Part shown: positions 7,970-15,261 of the stretch, piece after piece
Layout: every line of letters starts with the position of its first letter
How positions within the stretch are numbered: the first letter of the stretch is position 1
Assembly: GCF_003353425.1 (NCBI RefSeq)
Contig: NZ_QRAO01000002.1
Span: 491,906 to 555,905 of the forward strand
Direction of reading: 5' to 3'
DNA length: 64,000 nt
Origin: Marinirhabdus gelatinilytica
GTDB taxonomy: Bacteria > Bacteroidota > Bacteroidia > Flavobacteriales > Flavobacteriaceae
Notes under the pieces: generated by a model
What the model saw: the letters and a program-made list of their open reading frames with translations, nothing else
Told to the model about the DNA's origin: nothing
The model's database searches: none
Program-made: the position numbers and the translations under genes

Positions 7970-8554
7970 GTGGTTTCAGAATTACAGTTCATTAGAGATT
8001 ATATTGAAGAAATAGCCCATATTTCAGATGGGGACTGGGATAATTTTTCTTCCCGTTTGCTGAAAAAAGAATACAAGAAGAAAACAGTTTTCCTGAAAGT
8101 AGGAGAAACCGAAAAATACATCAGCTTCGTTCAAAAAGGAGTCATCCGGTTCTATATTCCGAAGGAGTTTAAGGAAAACGAGGTTACCTTCGGGTTTTGC
8201 TTTAAAAACCAGTTTGTAAGTGCGTACGATTCATTCTTAACACAAAAACCCTCTTTGTACGAGCTGGAAACCCTTGCCGATACTACCTTGTACAGTATTT
8301 CGTATAAGGACCTGCAAGAGGTGTATAGAACAACGCAGATAGGAAATTTAATTGGCAGGCTCACAGCAGAGCGACTTTTTTATATCAAGTCCAAGCGAGA
8401 ACAATCGCTGTTAAATGAAACGCCGGAGCAGCGCTATTTGAACCTGTTCAAGGAACGCCCGGAATTGATTCATGTGATTCCGCTTAAATATGTGAGCTCC
8501 TATATAGGCGTCACTCCCCAAGCATTGAGCCGAATTAGAAAACGAATTACTTAA
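7970..8554 (+). CDS. Crp/Fnr-family transcriptional regulator
   Basis: The protein has 194 residues. Residues about 30-120 form a cyclic-nucleotide-binding fold (KKTVFLKVGETEKYISFVQKGVIRFY is split across its first strands). The C-terminus has a helix-turn-helix (YVSSYIGVTPQALSRIRK), where the last helix is the recognition helix. The effector is unknown; many Bacteroidota members of this subfamily bind no known nucleotide. The start is GTG; no ATG is available that keeps the full sensor fold. A fatty-acid desaturase gene with its own promoter begins 57 bases downstream, so regulation of membrane lipid unsaturation is a reasonable but untested idea. Confidence 0.82.
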   Translation: MVSELQFIRDYIEEIAHISDGDWDNFSSRLLKKEYKKKTVFLKVGETEKYISFVQKGVIRFYIPKEFKENEVTFGFCFKNQFVSAYDSFLTQKPSLYELETLADTTLYSISYKDLQEVYRTTQIGNLIGRLTAERLFYIKSKREQSLLNETPEQRYLNLFKERPELIHVIPLKYVSSYIGVTPQALSRIRKRIT

Positions 8555-8564
8555 CCCAGGTTCA

Positions 8565-8595
8565 TTGTTTGGCTACATTATTGCAACTAACTTTG
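8565..8595 (+). promoter_or_regulatory. Promoter of the desaturase gene
   Basis: TTG (8565-8567), 20 bases, TAACTTTG (8588-8595): a full match to the Bacteroidota vegetative promoter pattern. The predicted transcription start lies only about ten bases before the ATG at 8612. Confidence 0.65.
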
Positions 8596-8611
8596 TAAAA
8601 AAAAAGTTAGC

Positions 8612-9364
8612 ATGACAATTATCATCTTTATAGTCATACTGTGGTATGGTGGTTTGTTTTTCCAGACCTTCTTTCTCCACAGGTATGCAGCACACCAGAC
8701 ATTTACCATGTCCAAGGTTGCCGAAAAAATTACCTTTATCCTAACCTGGTTCTTTCAGGGCTCCAATTATTTGAGTGCCTATGGCTACGGGGTGATGCAC
8801 CGGATGCACCACGCCTATGCCGATACCAAGGACGATCCGCATTCCCCAAAATACGATGCCAGTGTGTTCTCCATGATGTGGCGCACCAAGACCATTTATA
8901 GCGATATAAACAAACAGAAGATTTTTGTAGAACCTAAATTTACCAAAAACGTCCCCCAATGGAAACGTTTCGATGCCTTTGCCAGTTCTTGGGTGTCGCG
9001 TATTGCTTGGGGAGCTGCATACGTTATCTTCTTTCTGTATTTCGCTACAGCTTGGTGGCAATGGTTGTTCTTGCCCATCGCCCTGTTTATGGCGCCCATC
9101 CATGGGGTGATCATTAATTGGTACGCACACATTTACGGGTATGTAAACTTTAGCTCGAAGGATACCTCCAAGAACCTGTTGCCGTTCGATTTCTTGATGA
9201 TGGGCGAGGGGTACCACAACAACCACCACAAATATGCGAGCCGTTCTAATTTTGGTGGGGTGCGCTGGCACGAAGTAGATATTACCTACCAGATAATGCG
9301 TGTGCTGAATGCAATGGGCATTATTACCATGAAACGAACCCCAATTCCAGTACGAAGGGATTGA
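8612..9364 (+). CDS. Acyl-CoA desaturase (delta-9 type fatty acid desaturase)
   Basis: This 250-residue integral membrane protein carries the three histidine boxes of the desaturase family: HRYAAH near the N-terminus, HRMHH (followed by AYADTKDDPHSP), and HNNHH in GEGYHNNHHKYA. These eight histidines bind the di-iron centre that introduces a cis double bond into fatty acyl chains using oxygen and electrons. Hydrophobic pairs lie before box 1 and between boxes 2 and 3. Its length suits the short bacterial form without a fused cytochrome b5. It has its own promoter and a strong terminator, so it is probably transcribed alone. The Crp-like regulator upstream may control it. Confidence 0.88.
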   Translation: MTIIIFIVILWYGGLFFQTFFLHRYAAHQTFTMSKVAEKITFILTWFFQGSNYLSAYGYGVMHRMHHAYADTKDDPHSPKYDASVFSMMWRTKTIYSDINKQKIFVEPKFTKNVPQWKRFDAFASSWVSRIAWGAAYVIFFLYFATAWWQWLFLPIALFMAPIHGVIINWYAHIYGYVNFSSKDTSKNLLPFDFLMMGEGYHNNHHKYASRSNFGGVRWHEVDITYQIMRVLNAMGIITMKRTPIPVRRD

Positions 9365-9377
9365 CACCTCACAAACG

Positions 9378-9412
9378 AAAAAAAGCCTACATACATATGC
9401 AGGCTTTTTTTT
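9378..9412 (+). terminator. Rho-independent terminator after the desaturase gene
   Basis: The stem AAAAAAGCCTACAT / ATGCAGGCTTTTTT has one mismatch, a short loop, and T8 after the stem. The symmetrical A and T runs allow it to act for both this gene and the convergent gene ending at 9436. Confidence 0.85.
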
Positions 9413-9435
9413 ATCATCTCAGTATCTAGCTTTCT

Positions 9436-10074
9436 CTAAGAAAGTACTTGAAACTCCTGTACCGCTTTTTCTATTTGCGTGTCTCCGGTAAGGATCTCGA
9501 AGGCTTGGTTTCTGGCCACATTGTTGTCCAGACTCTTTACCAGCGTTCGTGCTACGTCCCAACGTGGGATTTCGCCCTGTTCGTTCAGCTTTTTCTCCAG
9601 CTTTATTTTCCCGATCCCTTCGTTATTGGTCAACGAGCCGGGTCTTACAATGGTAAAATCTACCCCGCTGATGTCCAAATACTGGTCTGCATTGTGCTTG
9701 GCCTGCAGGTATTCCTGTATCTGGGTGGCTTCCTCGGGTTTGTCGGCTCCCATGGAGCTTAGCATCACGAATTTCTTTACCCGTTGTTTTTTGGAGGCGT
9801 CAATAAGTTTTTTGGCGCCTTCCTGGTCTACGTTGTGTACATCCTTTCCGCCAGATCCTGCGGCAAAGACCACCTTATCGATACCTTGGGTGGTGTTGGA
9901 TACATCCTGGGTAAGATCGCCCCAAACGGTTTGTATCCCTTGTTGCTCAAACTGCGATTTTTGTTCCTCTTTTCGAACCATCGCAACGGGCTCATACTGT
10001 TGTGAGTCCTTTAGTAGGTTTACTACTTTTTGTCCTGTGGTGCCAGTGGCACCTGCTACTAATATCTTTTCCAT
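9436..10074 (-). CDS. Atypical SDR-family NAD(P)-binding protein
   Basis: The protein has 212 residues. The N-terminus KILVAGATGTTGQ is the glycine-rich NAD(P)-binding loop of atypical short-chain dehydrogenases (NmrA/HSCARG/YwnB type). Further on, VVFAAGSGG, FVMLSSMGA and FTIVRPGSLT are the usual strand ends of that group. The typical YxxxK catalytic pair is absent; the position holds EYLQAKHNAD, as in redox-sensing or flavin-reductase-like relatives. I start at the ATG at 10074; a TTG six codons upstream is less likely. It shares a bidirectional terminator with the desaturase gene. The function is not predictable beyond nucleotide binding. Confidence 0.8.
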   Translation of the reverse strand: MEKILVAGATGTTGQKVVNLLKDSQQYEPVAMVRKEEQKSQFEQQGIQTVWGDLTQDVSNTTQGIDKVVFAAGSGGKDVHNVDQEGAKKLIDASKKQRVKKFVMLSSMGADKPEEATQIQEYLQAKHNADQYLDISGVDFTIVRPGSLTNNEGIGKIKLEKKLNEQGEIPRWDVARTLVKSLDNNVARNQAFEILTGDTQIEKAVQEFQVLS

Positions 10075-10259
10075 ACCACTAATGTACAGCAATGAGTAGG
10101 GAAGATAAAGGCTGTTAACGGTCTTTAACTTGCGAAATAATACTTTTTAGGGCAGTGTTAACATTAGGGAGGGTTTCGCTGCGGTAGCGTTGTATGAAGA
10201 CTGGTTTTGAAGAACTGTGTTAGGGGTTTTTATGGGATGCGTTGTTATAAGTAGTTCTA

Positions 10260-10535
10260 TCAATCGTACCTGTTAGTAAACCAATAAAAAATAATCAGCG
10301 CAATTACAGCAGAAACTAACAAGAATACGATTTCTACAGTTCGACTCCTTTTAGCTTTTTTACGAATTTCTCCTTTAATTTTTTCCAACTCAACAGGATC
10401 AACTTCGTCAAAGTAAATTTTGTCATCTTTTTTTGAACGCTTAATTCCATCGCCTTTTATTCGACCGTCTTTTCGTCTACGAAAATCCTCTTGCCGAGTT
10501 TTGTGCGCATTAAGTCTTCCTCCATCTACTGGCAT
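10260..10535 (-). CDS. Small membrane protein of unknown function
   Basis: The protein has 91 residues. The first two thirds are highly basic and polar (many Arg/Lys, including RRRK and RKKAKRS). The last third is a single membrane helix (VEIVFLLVSAVIALIIFYWF), so the protein is probably tail-anchored with its charged part in the cytoplasm. No family recognised. It is preceded by the cassette-like element at 10551-10750 in the same relative orientation as in the first kilobases of the window. Confidence 0.6.
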   Translation of the reverse strand: MPVDGGRLNAHKTRQEDFRRRKDGRIKGDGIKRSKKDDKIYFDEVDPVELEKIKGEIRKKAKRSRTVEIVFLLVSAVIALIIFYWFTNRYD

Positions 10536-10550
10536 TATTTTTTAATTACT

Positions 10551-10750
10551 TATAACGGTTGTGTATAAGAATAGTAGGGCTGAAAACAGACGCAAACCAT
10601 TCGGATGAGCACAAGCCGAATTTTTAAATTTTACTTATTATTTTTTCTTTCTCAATAAGCCAAATTTAAAAATTTGGCGACCTCGCAAATGCGCCCGAAC
10701 CATTCGGTTTTGCTACAATTGCCCTATTGTTTTTATACGATGTTGTAGCC
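10551..10750 (-). repeat. Cassette-like intergenic inverted-repeat element D
   Basis: Read on the minus strand it starts inside the last codons of the upstream gene (ACAACATCGTATAAAAACAA then TAGGGC) and ends GCCCTACTATTCTTATACAC followed by AACCGTT; these ends are imperfect inverted repeats. The core at 10600-10681 is nearly the same as the core of element A on the plus strand, including CGCCAAATTTTTAAATTT and the tract around GTGCTCATCCGAA. The small membrane-protein gene starts 16 bases beyond it. Confidence 0.65.
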
Positions 10751-11723
10751 AGTTTTTTCTCAGCCAAAATACCAATTTATAAATTCCAAATAGAATTATT
10801 GATAAAATTAAAATCAAACCCTCTGCTATTGGGGCGAGTCTTGAATATTCAGCACCTTCTATACCTGCCACATCATAAAAGTATTTTTGCTGTTTAACAA
10901 TTTTACCTTTCTCAATCAAAAATTCATAAATGGGGTAATGGTCATTACTTAATTGCCCGCTCTTTACTGTTACAAAGAAATATTTATCGTCATATTCAAA
11001 AAGAGGATTTTCTATATTCTCTATATTTTCAGAGATTAAGTAGTCCACCTCCGGATTTGTTGCAAACTCGATGACTTGAATACTTAAGTTATTACCATAT
11101 TCTTCATATCCGTTTTCGGGTTTTTCTAAGAATGAAGATTTAACGATTAGGTCATTGATTTCACGTAATTCCTTGTCAGTTAATTTTAGCTTTTGGTTGT
11201 TTACTATTTTTTTGTACGATGGTAAATTACCAATGTAGCCCAATGCCTCGAACTGCATAAAAGGTCTTTCAAAGTCTTTGTAATATAAATCCAAAAAATA
11301 GCCAAATTTTTTAAATTCTACGGTATCTCTTGAAATCTGGTATTTGTTTTTGTCAAATGTTTTTGACGCTCTCGTTATCGATAGTATTTCAGTCGAATTC
11401 TTTAACTCGGAAAATACCGATGGCCTTTTTATGATATAGCCCCAATAATTTTTGTTGAAGCCGTATCCTATAATTGACGATATGATTAAAAGTGGTAAAA
11501 AAAATTTCCCTAAATCATTTATGAATTTTGATTTGATTGCAAATGCAAATAAAATGCCTAAAATAATTGGTAAAATCAGCGTTAGAAAAATCCACGTCAA
11601 GTCATTTGAGAAATGATAGTGGAAGAAATTGTATAAGTCCGATGTGCCAATAACTAATAGTAATATCAGTCTTACTATGGAATAAAAGATGGATGCTTTG
11701 AATAATTTTTTTAAGAGTTTCAA
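10713..11723 (-). CDS. Multi-pass membrane protein of unknown function
   Basis: The protein has 336 residues. It starts with three hydrophobic segments within the first 110 residues, then has a soluble domain of about 170 residues, and ends with one more membrane helix (about residues 300-320) and a basic tail. The soluble part has no motif I recognise. Its 3' end lies inside the left arm of element D, so the element provides the final codons. Low GC and isolation from core genes suggest accessory origin. The upstream side carries a GTTGTAGCCAATTTT sequence like the ends of the cassette elements. Confidence 0.62.
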   Translation of the reverse strand: MKLLKKLFKASIFYSIVRLILLLVIGTSDLYNFFHYHFSNDLTWIFLTLILPIILGILFAFAIKSKFINDLGKFFLPLLIISSIIGYGFNKNYWGYIIKRPSVFSELKNSTEILSITRASKTFDKNKYQISRDTVEFKKFGYFLDLYYKDFERPFMQFEALGYIGNLPSYKKIVNNQKLKLTDKELREINDLIVKSSFLEKPENGYEEYGNNLSIQVIEFATNPEVDYLISENIENIENPLFEYDDKYFFVTVKSGQLSNDHYPIYEFLIEKGKIVKQQKYFYDVAGIEGAEYSRLAPIAEGLILILSIILFGIYKLVFWLRKNWLQHRIKTIGQL

Positions 11724-12056
11724 TTTATTCTTGAAATTTTTCTAAAATTGGCTACAACTCGTTATATCATAACATGTATCACGGCTATCCCGATAATTCT
11801 TTACCATAATCGCAAATAATTACCACGGTTATCTGTAAAACTATTAAAACCCAATAAACCACACCACAGGAAAAACCCTGTTTTTTGGGTTTGTGGGCGG
11901 GGTGTGGGATTTAGCTACGCTGAACTCTAAAGGTTTCTCCCTGCGGTTCGGAATGACAGGAGGCTTGGAGTTATAAGGGAATAGTGCTTACATTGGGAAT
12001 GACGCTTGTTTAAATAAAACATACGCCACTCCCTATTCCTAAAAATGTATCCTTTT
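11724..12056. other. 333-base gene-free interval
   Basis: No gene is evident. The 5' part has the GTTGTAGCC-type half site described for element D. Around 11945-11960 is TGCGGTTCGGAATGACAGG, a short sequence I recognise as common in flavobacterial intergenic DNA. The interval ends where the heptamer array begins. Confidence 0.5.
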
Positions 12057-12140
12057 AAAGCTCAAAGCTCAAAGCTCAAAGCTCAAAGCTCAAAGCTCAA
12101 AGCTCAGAGCTCAAAGCTCAAAGCTCAAAGCCTAAAGCCC
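12057..12140. repeat. Tandem heptamer array (AAAGCTC), about 12 units
   Basis: Ten or so units match AAAGCTC exactly or nearly (one is AGAGCTC), and the last two decay to AAAGCCT and AAAGCCC. The array ends 13 bases beyond the stop codon of asnB, so it would be transcribed into its 3' untranslated region. A second array with a different heptamer occupies the same position behind uvrA. Confidence 0.95.
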
Positions 12141-12153
12141 ACAACACACAACA

Positions 12154-13842
12154 TCAATACGCTTCCTCGTGTACATTCGCCACGGCACGGCCGCTGGGGT
12201 CGTTCATGTTCTTAAAGCTCTCGTCCCAATCCAGTGCTACTTGGCTGCTACAGGCTACACTTGGTACACTTGGTACGGTAAGGGCTGCGGCATCGCTTGG
12301 GAAGTGTTCCTCAAAAATGGTGCGGTAGTGAAACTCTTCCTTGCTCGTAGGCGTTTGGATAGGGAAGCGGTATTGGGCGTTGGCCATTTGCTCATCGGTT
12401 ACTTCGCGGGCCACCATTTCCTTTAGGGTATCTATCCAACTGTAGCCCACACCATCGCTAAATTGTTCTTTTTGTCGCCAGGCCACGCTCTCCGGTAGCA
12501 TATCGCCAAAGGCTTCGCGCAGGACCCATTTTTCCATGGCCTGTTTTTCCTTAGAGCCTTTTTTACCGGCAATGATCATTTTGTCCTTTGGGTTCAAACG
12601 CATGGCCACGTCCATAAACTCTTTGTCCAAGAAGGGTACACGGCCCTCAATGCCCCAAGAGGCAAGGGACTTATTGGCGCGAAGGCAGTCGTACATATGC
12701 AGTTTGTCCAGTTTGCGTACGTTCTCTTCGTGAAACTCCTTTGCGCTGGGTGCCTTGTGGAAATAGAGATAACCGCCAAAGATCTCATCTGCTCCCTCGC
12801 CGGAGAGCACCATCTTAATCCCCATGGCCTTAATGGCACGTGCCAAGAGAAACATGGGCGTGGAGGCGCGTATGGTGGTGATGTCGTACGTTTCTACGTG
12901 GTATATCACGTCACGTATGGCATCCAGTCCTTCCTGTATGGTAAAGTGTACCTCGTGGTGCACCGTGCCAATATGGTCTGCCACTTTCTGGGCGGCGGCC
13001 AAATCTGGCGAACCTTTTAAACCGATAGCAAAGGAGTGGAGTTGCGGGTACCAGGCGCCCTCGGTATCTCCGGTCTCTATGCGTTTGTCGGCGTACTTTT
13101 TCGCTAGGGCAGAGGTAATAGAGGAGTCCAGCCCACCGGAGAGCAACACGCCGTAGGGTACATCGCTCATTAACTGGCGGTGTACGGCCGCATCCAATGC
13201 GTTGCGCAAATCGTCTATGCTGGTTACATTGTCCTGTACGCTATCCCATTCCATCCAGTCGCGTTTCCACCAGCGTTTTAGTTCGCCATCGCTACTGTGT
13301 AGGTAATGCCCGGGAGGAAAGAGCTCGATTTTGGTACAGAAGCCCTCCAGGGCCTTTAGTTCGCTCGCTACGTAAAAGGTGCCGTCCTTGTCCCAACCCA
13401 TATAGAGCGGGATAATGCCCATATGGTCACGGGCAATGAGGTATTCGTTCTTCTCTACATCGTACAGCGCAAAACCGAAAATGCCGTTGAGTTCATCCAA
13501 AAAGTCGGCGCCTTTTTCCTTATAGAGCGCAAGTATTACTTCGCAGTCGCTTTTGGTCTGGAAACTATATGTTCCCTCAAATTGCTTCCGTAGCTCCATG
13601 TGGTTGTAGATTTCGCCATTGGCGGCAAGCACCAACTTTTTGTCTTCAGAAAACAAGGGTTGTTTGCCCGAGGTAGGGTCTACAATAGCCAAGCGCTCAT
13701 GGGCGAGGATGGCCTTTTTGTTATTGTAGATACCGCTCCAGTCCGGGCCGCGGTGTCTTAGGCATTTTGCCATGGTTAATAATTGTGGCCTTAGCTCCTC
13801 GGCTGGCCTTTTTAGATCGAATGCACATACAATTCCACACAT
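12154..13842 (-). CDS. asnB: Asparagine synthase (glutamine-hydrolysing)
   Basis: The protein has 562 residues, a normal length for AsnB. Cys2 of the N-terminal MCGIV is the nucleophile of the class II glutaminase domain (about 1-200). The C-terminal synthetase domain has the PP-loop SGGLDSS, which binds ATP. Aspartate is adenylated and then aminated with ammonia channelled from glutamine. The start is the ATG whose second codon is Cys; no other start would work. It is preceded by a 17-codon leader peptide with nine Asn codons and by overlapping hairpins, so transcription is probably controlled by the supply of charged tRNA-Asn. The stop is followed by the heptamer array. Confidence 0.95.
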   Translation of the reverse strand: MCGIVCAFDLKRPAEELRPQLLTMAKCLRHRGPDWSGIYNNKKAILAHERLAIVDPTSGKQPLFSEDKKLVLAANGEIYNHMELRKQFEGTYSFQTKSDCEVILALYKEKGADFLDELNGIFGFALYDVEKNEYLIARDHMGIIPLYMGWDKDGTFYVASELKALEGFCTKIELFPPGHYLHSSDGELKRWWKRDWMEWDSVQDNVTSIDDLRNALDAAVHRQLMSDVPYGVLLSGGLDSSITSALAKKYADKRIETGDTEGAWYPQLHSFAIGLKGSPDLAAAQKVADHIGTVHHEVHFTIQEGLDAIRDVIYHVETYDITTIRASTPMFLLARAIKAMGIKMVLSGEGADEIFGGYLYFHKAPSAKEFHEENVRKLDKLHMYDCLRANKSLASWGIEGRVPFLDKEFMDVAMRLNPKDKMIIAGKKGSKEKQAMEKWVLREAFGDMLPESVAWRQKEQFSDGVGYSWIDTLKEMVAREVTDEQMANAQYRFPIQTPTSKEEFHYRTIFEEHFPSDAAALTVPSVPSVACSSQVALDWDESFKNMNDPSGRAVANVHEEAY

Positions 13843-13916
13843 GATTTTGGTTGTTTAGTTGATTGGTTAATTAGTTTAGTATTAACGATGGCCTTACCAT
13901 CTATTTTTTGTTTTAC

Positions 13917-13949
13917 ACCCTTTCCTCTGGAGAGGGGCTGGGGGTGAGG
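13917..13949. repeat. Short intergenic palindrome (GAGAGGGGCTGGGGGTGAGG type)
   Basis: The sequence CCTTTCCTCTGGAGAGGGG is followed by CTGGGGGTGAGG. A relative with a longer stem, CCCCCCTTTGAAGGGGGG followed by CTAGGGGGATG, occurs at 50667. Both have the layout palindrome plus G-rich tail. It lies between the asnB attenuator and the asnB start, so it is within the asnB leader RNA. Confidence 0.55.
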
Positions 13950-13951
13950 AC

Positions 13952-14008
13952 AAAAAAACCGCCAAGCTTTTAAGAAACTTGGCGGTTGCATATCGGGTAC
14001 AAGTTTCT
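13952..14008 (-). promoter_or_regulatory. Transcription attenuator of asnB (antiterminator and terminator hairpins)
   Basis: On the minus strand, AACCGCCAAG (13987-13978) and CTTGGCGGTT (13966-13957) form a perfect 10-base stem with an 11-base loop, followed by a run of seven or more U residues: a rho-independent terminator. Upstream, AGAAACTTG (14008-14000) is a perfect 9-base complement of CAAGTTTCT (13981-13973), which overlaps the first terminator arm, so the two hairpins exclude each other. The antiterminator arm begins two bases after the leader stop codon. A ribosome that finishes the leader would cover it and allow termination; one stalled at Asn codons would leave it free and allow read-through into asnB. 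Confidence 0.88.
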
Positions 14009-14009
14009 G

Positions 14010-14063
14010 TTACGTCTTGGCGTTGTTATTATTGTTATTATTATTGTTTGCTAAGATGAACAT
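14010..14063 (-). CDS. asnB leader peptide with nine consecutive Asn codons
   Basis: This 17-codon frame runs from ATG to TAA and encodes MFILA, nine Asn in a row (mixed AAC and AAT), then AKT. Nothing but attenuation would select such a run directly upstream of asparagine synthetase. Both Asn codons are read by tRNA-Asn, so low charging should stall ribosomes there. The stop lies right at the start of the antiterminator arm. A TATTTTTC sequence (minus strand, 14107-14100) is a one-mismatch -7 box placed about 37 bases before the ATG; I find no good -33 match. Confidence 0.87.
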   Translation of the reverse strand: MFILANNNNNNNNNAKT

Positions 14064-14184
14064 GTGCTTGTGTTATTTCTTAATTCTTTTCAATATTCTG
14101 AAAAATAGTTTGACTTTGCAAATAAAATTTCAGAATTGTGCGAAAATTCGGATGAATGTTCCAACTATTCGTTGAATTACGCTT

Positions 14185-14640
14185 TTACGCTTCCCGCTCG
14201 CAAAGCTCCTTCAATCTTTTTAAGGCCTTGGGCCAGGTTTCCTTGAAATAGTCTTCGTATTTTTTGGTTGTATCGGCACGTACTTTTAGTCGTGTACCAT
14301 TTTCTATTGCTTCAAAGTGGTATTCCTCAAGCGCACCACTAAAGGACTCTGTACTATCGTCTTCAGTAACCACGCGACCGTTTTTAATGTAATCTTGGTG
14401 CTCTATACGTACAAGTTCATTGGGCTTGTGGTCCCGAATACGGCTGGACATGCCATTTAGGGTACCATCATCGTCTTTAGCGAGAAATTGAATGGTAGCC
14501 CCTTTTTCCCAAGAGCCTTGAAACCACGAATTAGGGTGGAATGCCGAAATCCAATCCTTGAAATGCTCTGTATCCAACATTGTGGTATGTACTGTTGCCA
14601 CGGGTGCTTTGATCTCTATTTCGAAATGTAGCGTTTTCAT
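14185..14640 (-). CDS. SRPBCC-domain protein (AHSA1/START-like)
   Basis: The protein has 151 residues and a single SRPBCC fold. The first strand (LHFEIEIKAPVATVHTTMLD) and the following W-I-S-A-F-H-P-N-S region with FQGSWEKGATIQF are typical of the AHSA1/Pden-like branch, which forms a deep pocket for hydrophobic ligands. No catalytic residues can be assigned. It is a cytoplasmic protein. It lies upstream of the asnB leader in the same direction, separated by about 120 bases. The asnB attenuator may also stop transcripts reading through from here. Confidence 0.8.
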   Translation of the reverse strand: MKTLHFEIEIKAPVATVHTTMLDTEHFKDWISAFHPNSWFQGSWEKGATIQFLAKDDDGTLNGMSSRIRDHKPNELVRIEHQDYIKNGRVVTEDDSTESFSGALEEYHFEAIENGTRLKVRADTTKKYEDYFKETWPKALKRLKELCEREA

Positions 14641-14673
14641 TTTAGTCTCGCGTTAGAAATTAGAAACTTTGTT

Positions 14674-15195
14674 TTAATACTTGAAAACCAGTAATTCCTC
14701 TGGCAGGTTTTTCTTTGGGATACTAATGGCATCTACAGTGTAATATGCGTTTTGTATTCGTGTTTGATCTCTCAATTTTACTTTGTATAGCTGTCGCTTT
14801 GGGTTGTATAAGGTGATAAAATCGGCATGCTGAATCTCGAATTTATCATATTCTGCCCTTGTTTTCATTAAAATGTTGGAAGGGATTTCATCATCCTGTA
14901 AAAACTTGGAGTGGAAGAAGAGCATCCCGTTGGGAAGATAGGTGGCAAACTGGTTACTGGTGCCTCCATCGAAACTGAACTTGGACATATACCGCTCTGG
15001 AACAGAATCGGTTGCTGTTAATCCGCGGTCTACGTGCCATTCCCTTACATAACTGTTGGGGAAGTTCAGCTCTTGTGAGTCCCGTACATTTTGTGGAACC
15101 TCATTGGTTGAAATGGCGCTGGTCTCACGAGGTAGATCCTGTGAAAAACAACTAATAGAAAAAAGTGTAAATACTAGTAAAGTAATTTGTTTCAT
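14674..15195 (-). CDS. Exported protein of unknown function
   Basis: The protein has 173 residues with a Sec signal peptide (MKQITLLVFTLFSISCFSQ); the SxxCFSQ ending is common in flavobacterial exported proteins, and cleavage after Gln-like positions is usual. The Cys may instead form a lipobox, but the following Phe-Ser is less typical. The mature part has aromatic-rich segments and resembles small periplasmic PepSY-like or hypothetical proteins without a clear match. It is 33 bases upstream of the SRPBCC gene and could be co-transcribed with it. Confidence 0.65.
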   Translation of the reverse strand: MKQITLLVFTLFSISCFSQDLPRETSAISTNEVPQNVRDSQELNFPNSYVREWHVDRGLTATDSVPERYMSKFSFDGGTSNQFATYLPNGMLFFHSKFLQDDEIPSNILMKTRAEYDKFEIQHADFITLYNPKRQLYKVKLRDQTRIQNAYYTVDAISIPKKNLPEELLVFKY

Positions 15196-15261
15196 AGTGT
15201 TGTATTTAAGAAGTTTTCTCTAAGATACAACAACAATGGGCTGTTTGCTAGTATTTTAATA

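Noticed and set aside
9479-10099. 206-residue plus-strand open frame
   Set aside because: It is antisense to the SDR-like gene, whose motifs are clear, and its composition is Ser/Cys-rich.
12057-12140. CRISPR array
   Set aside because: The units are 7 bases without spacers, so there is no repeat-spacer structure, and no cas gene is present.
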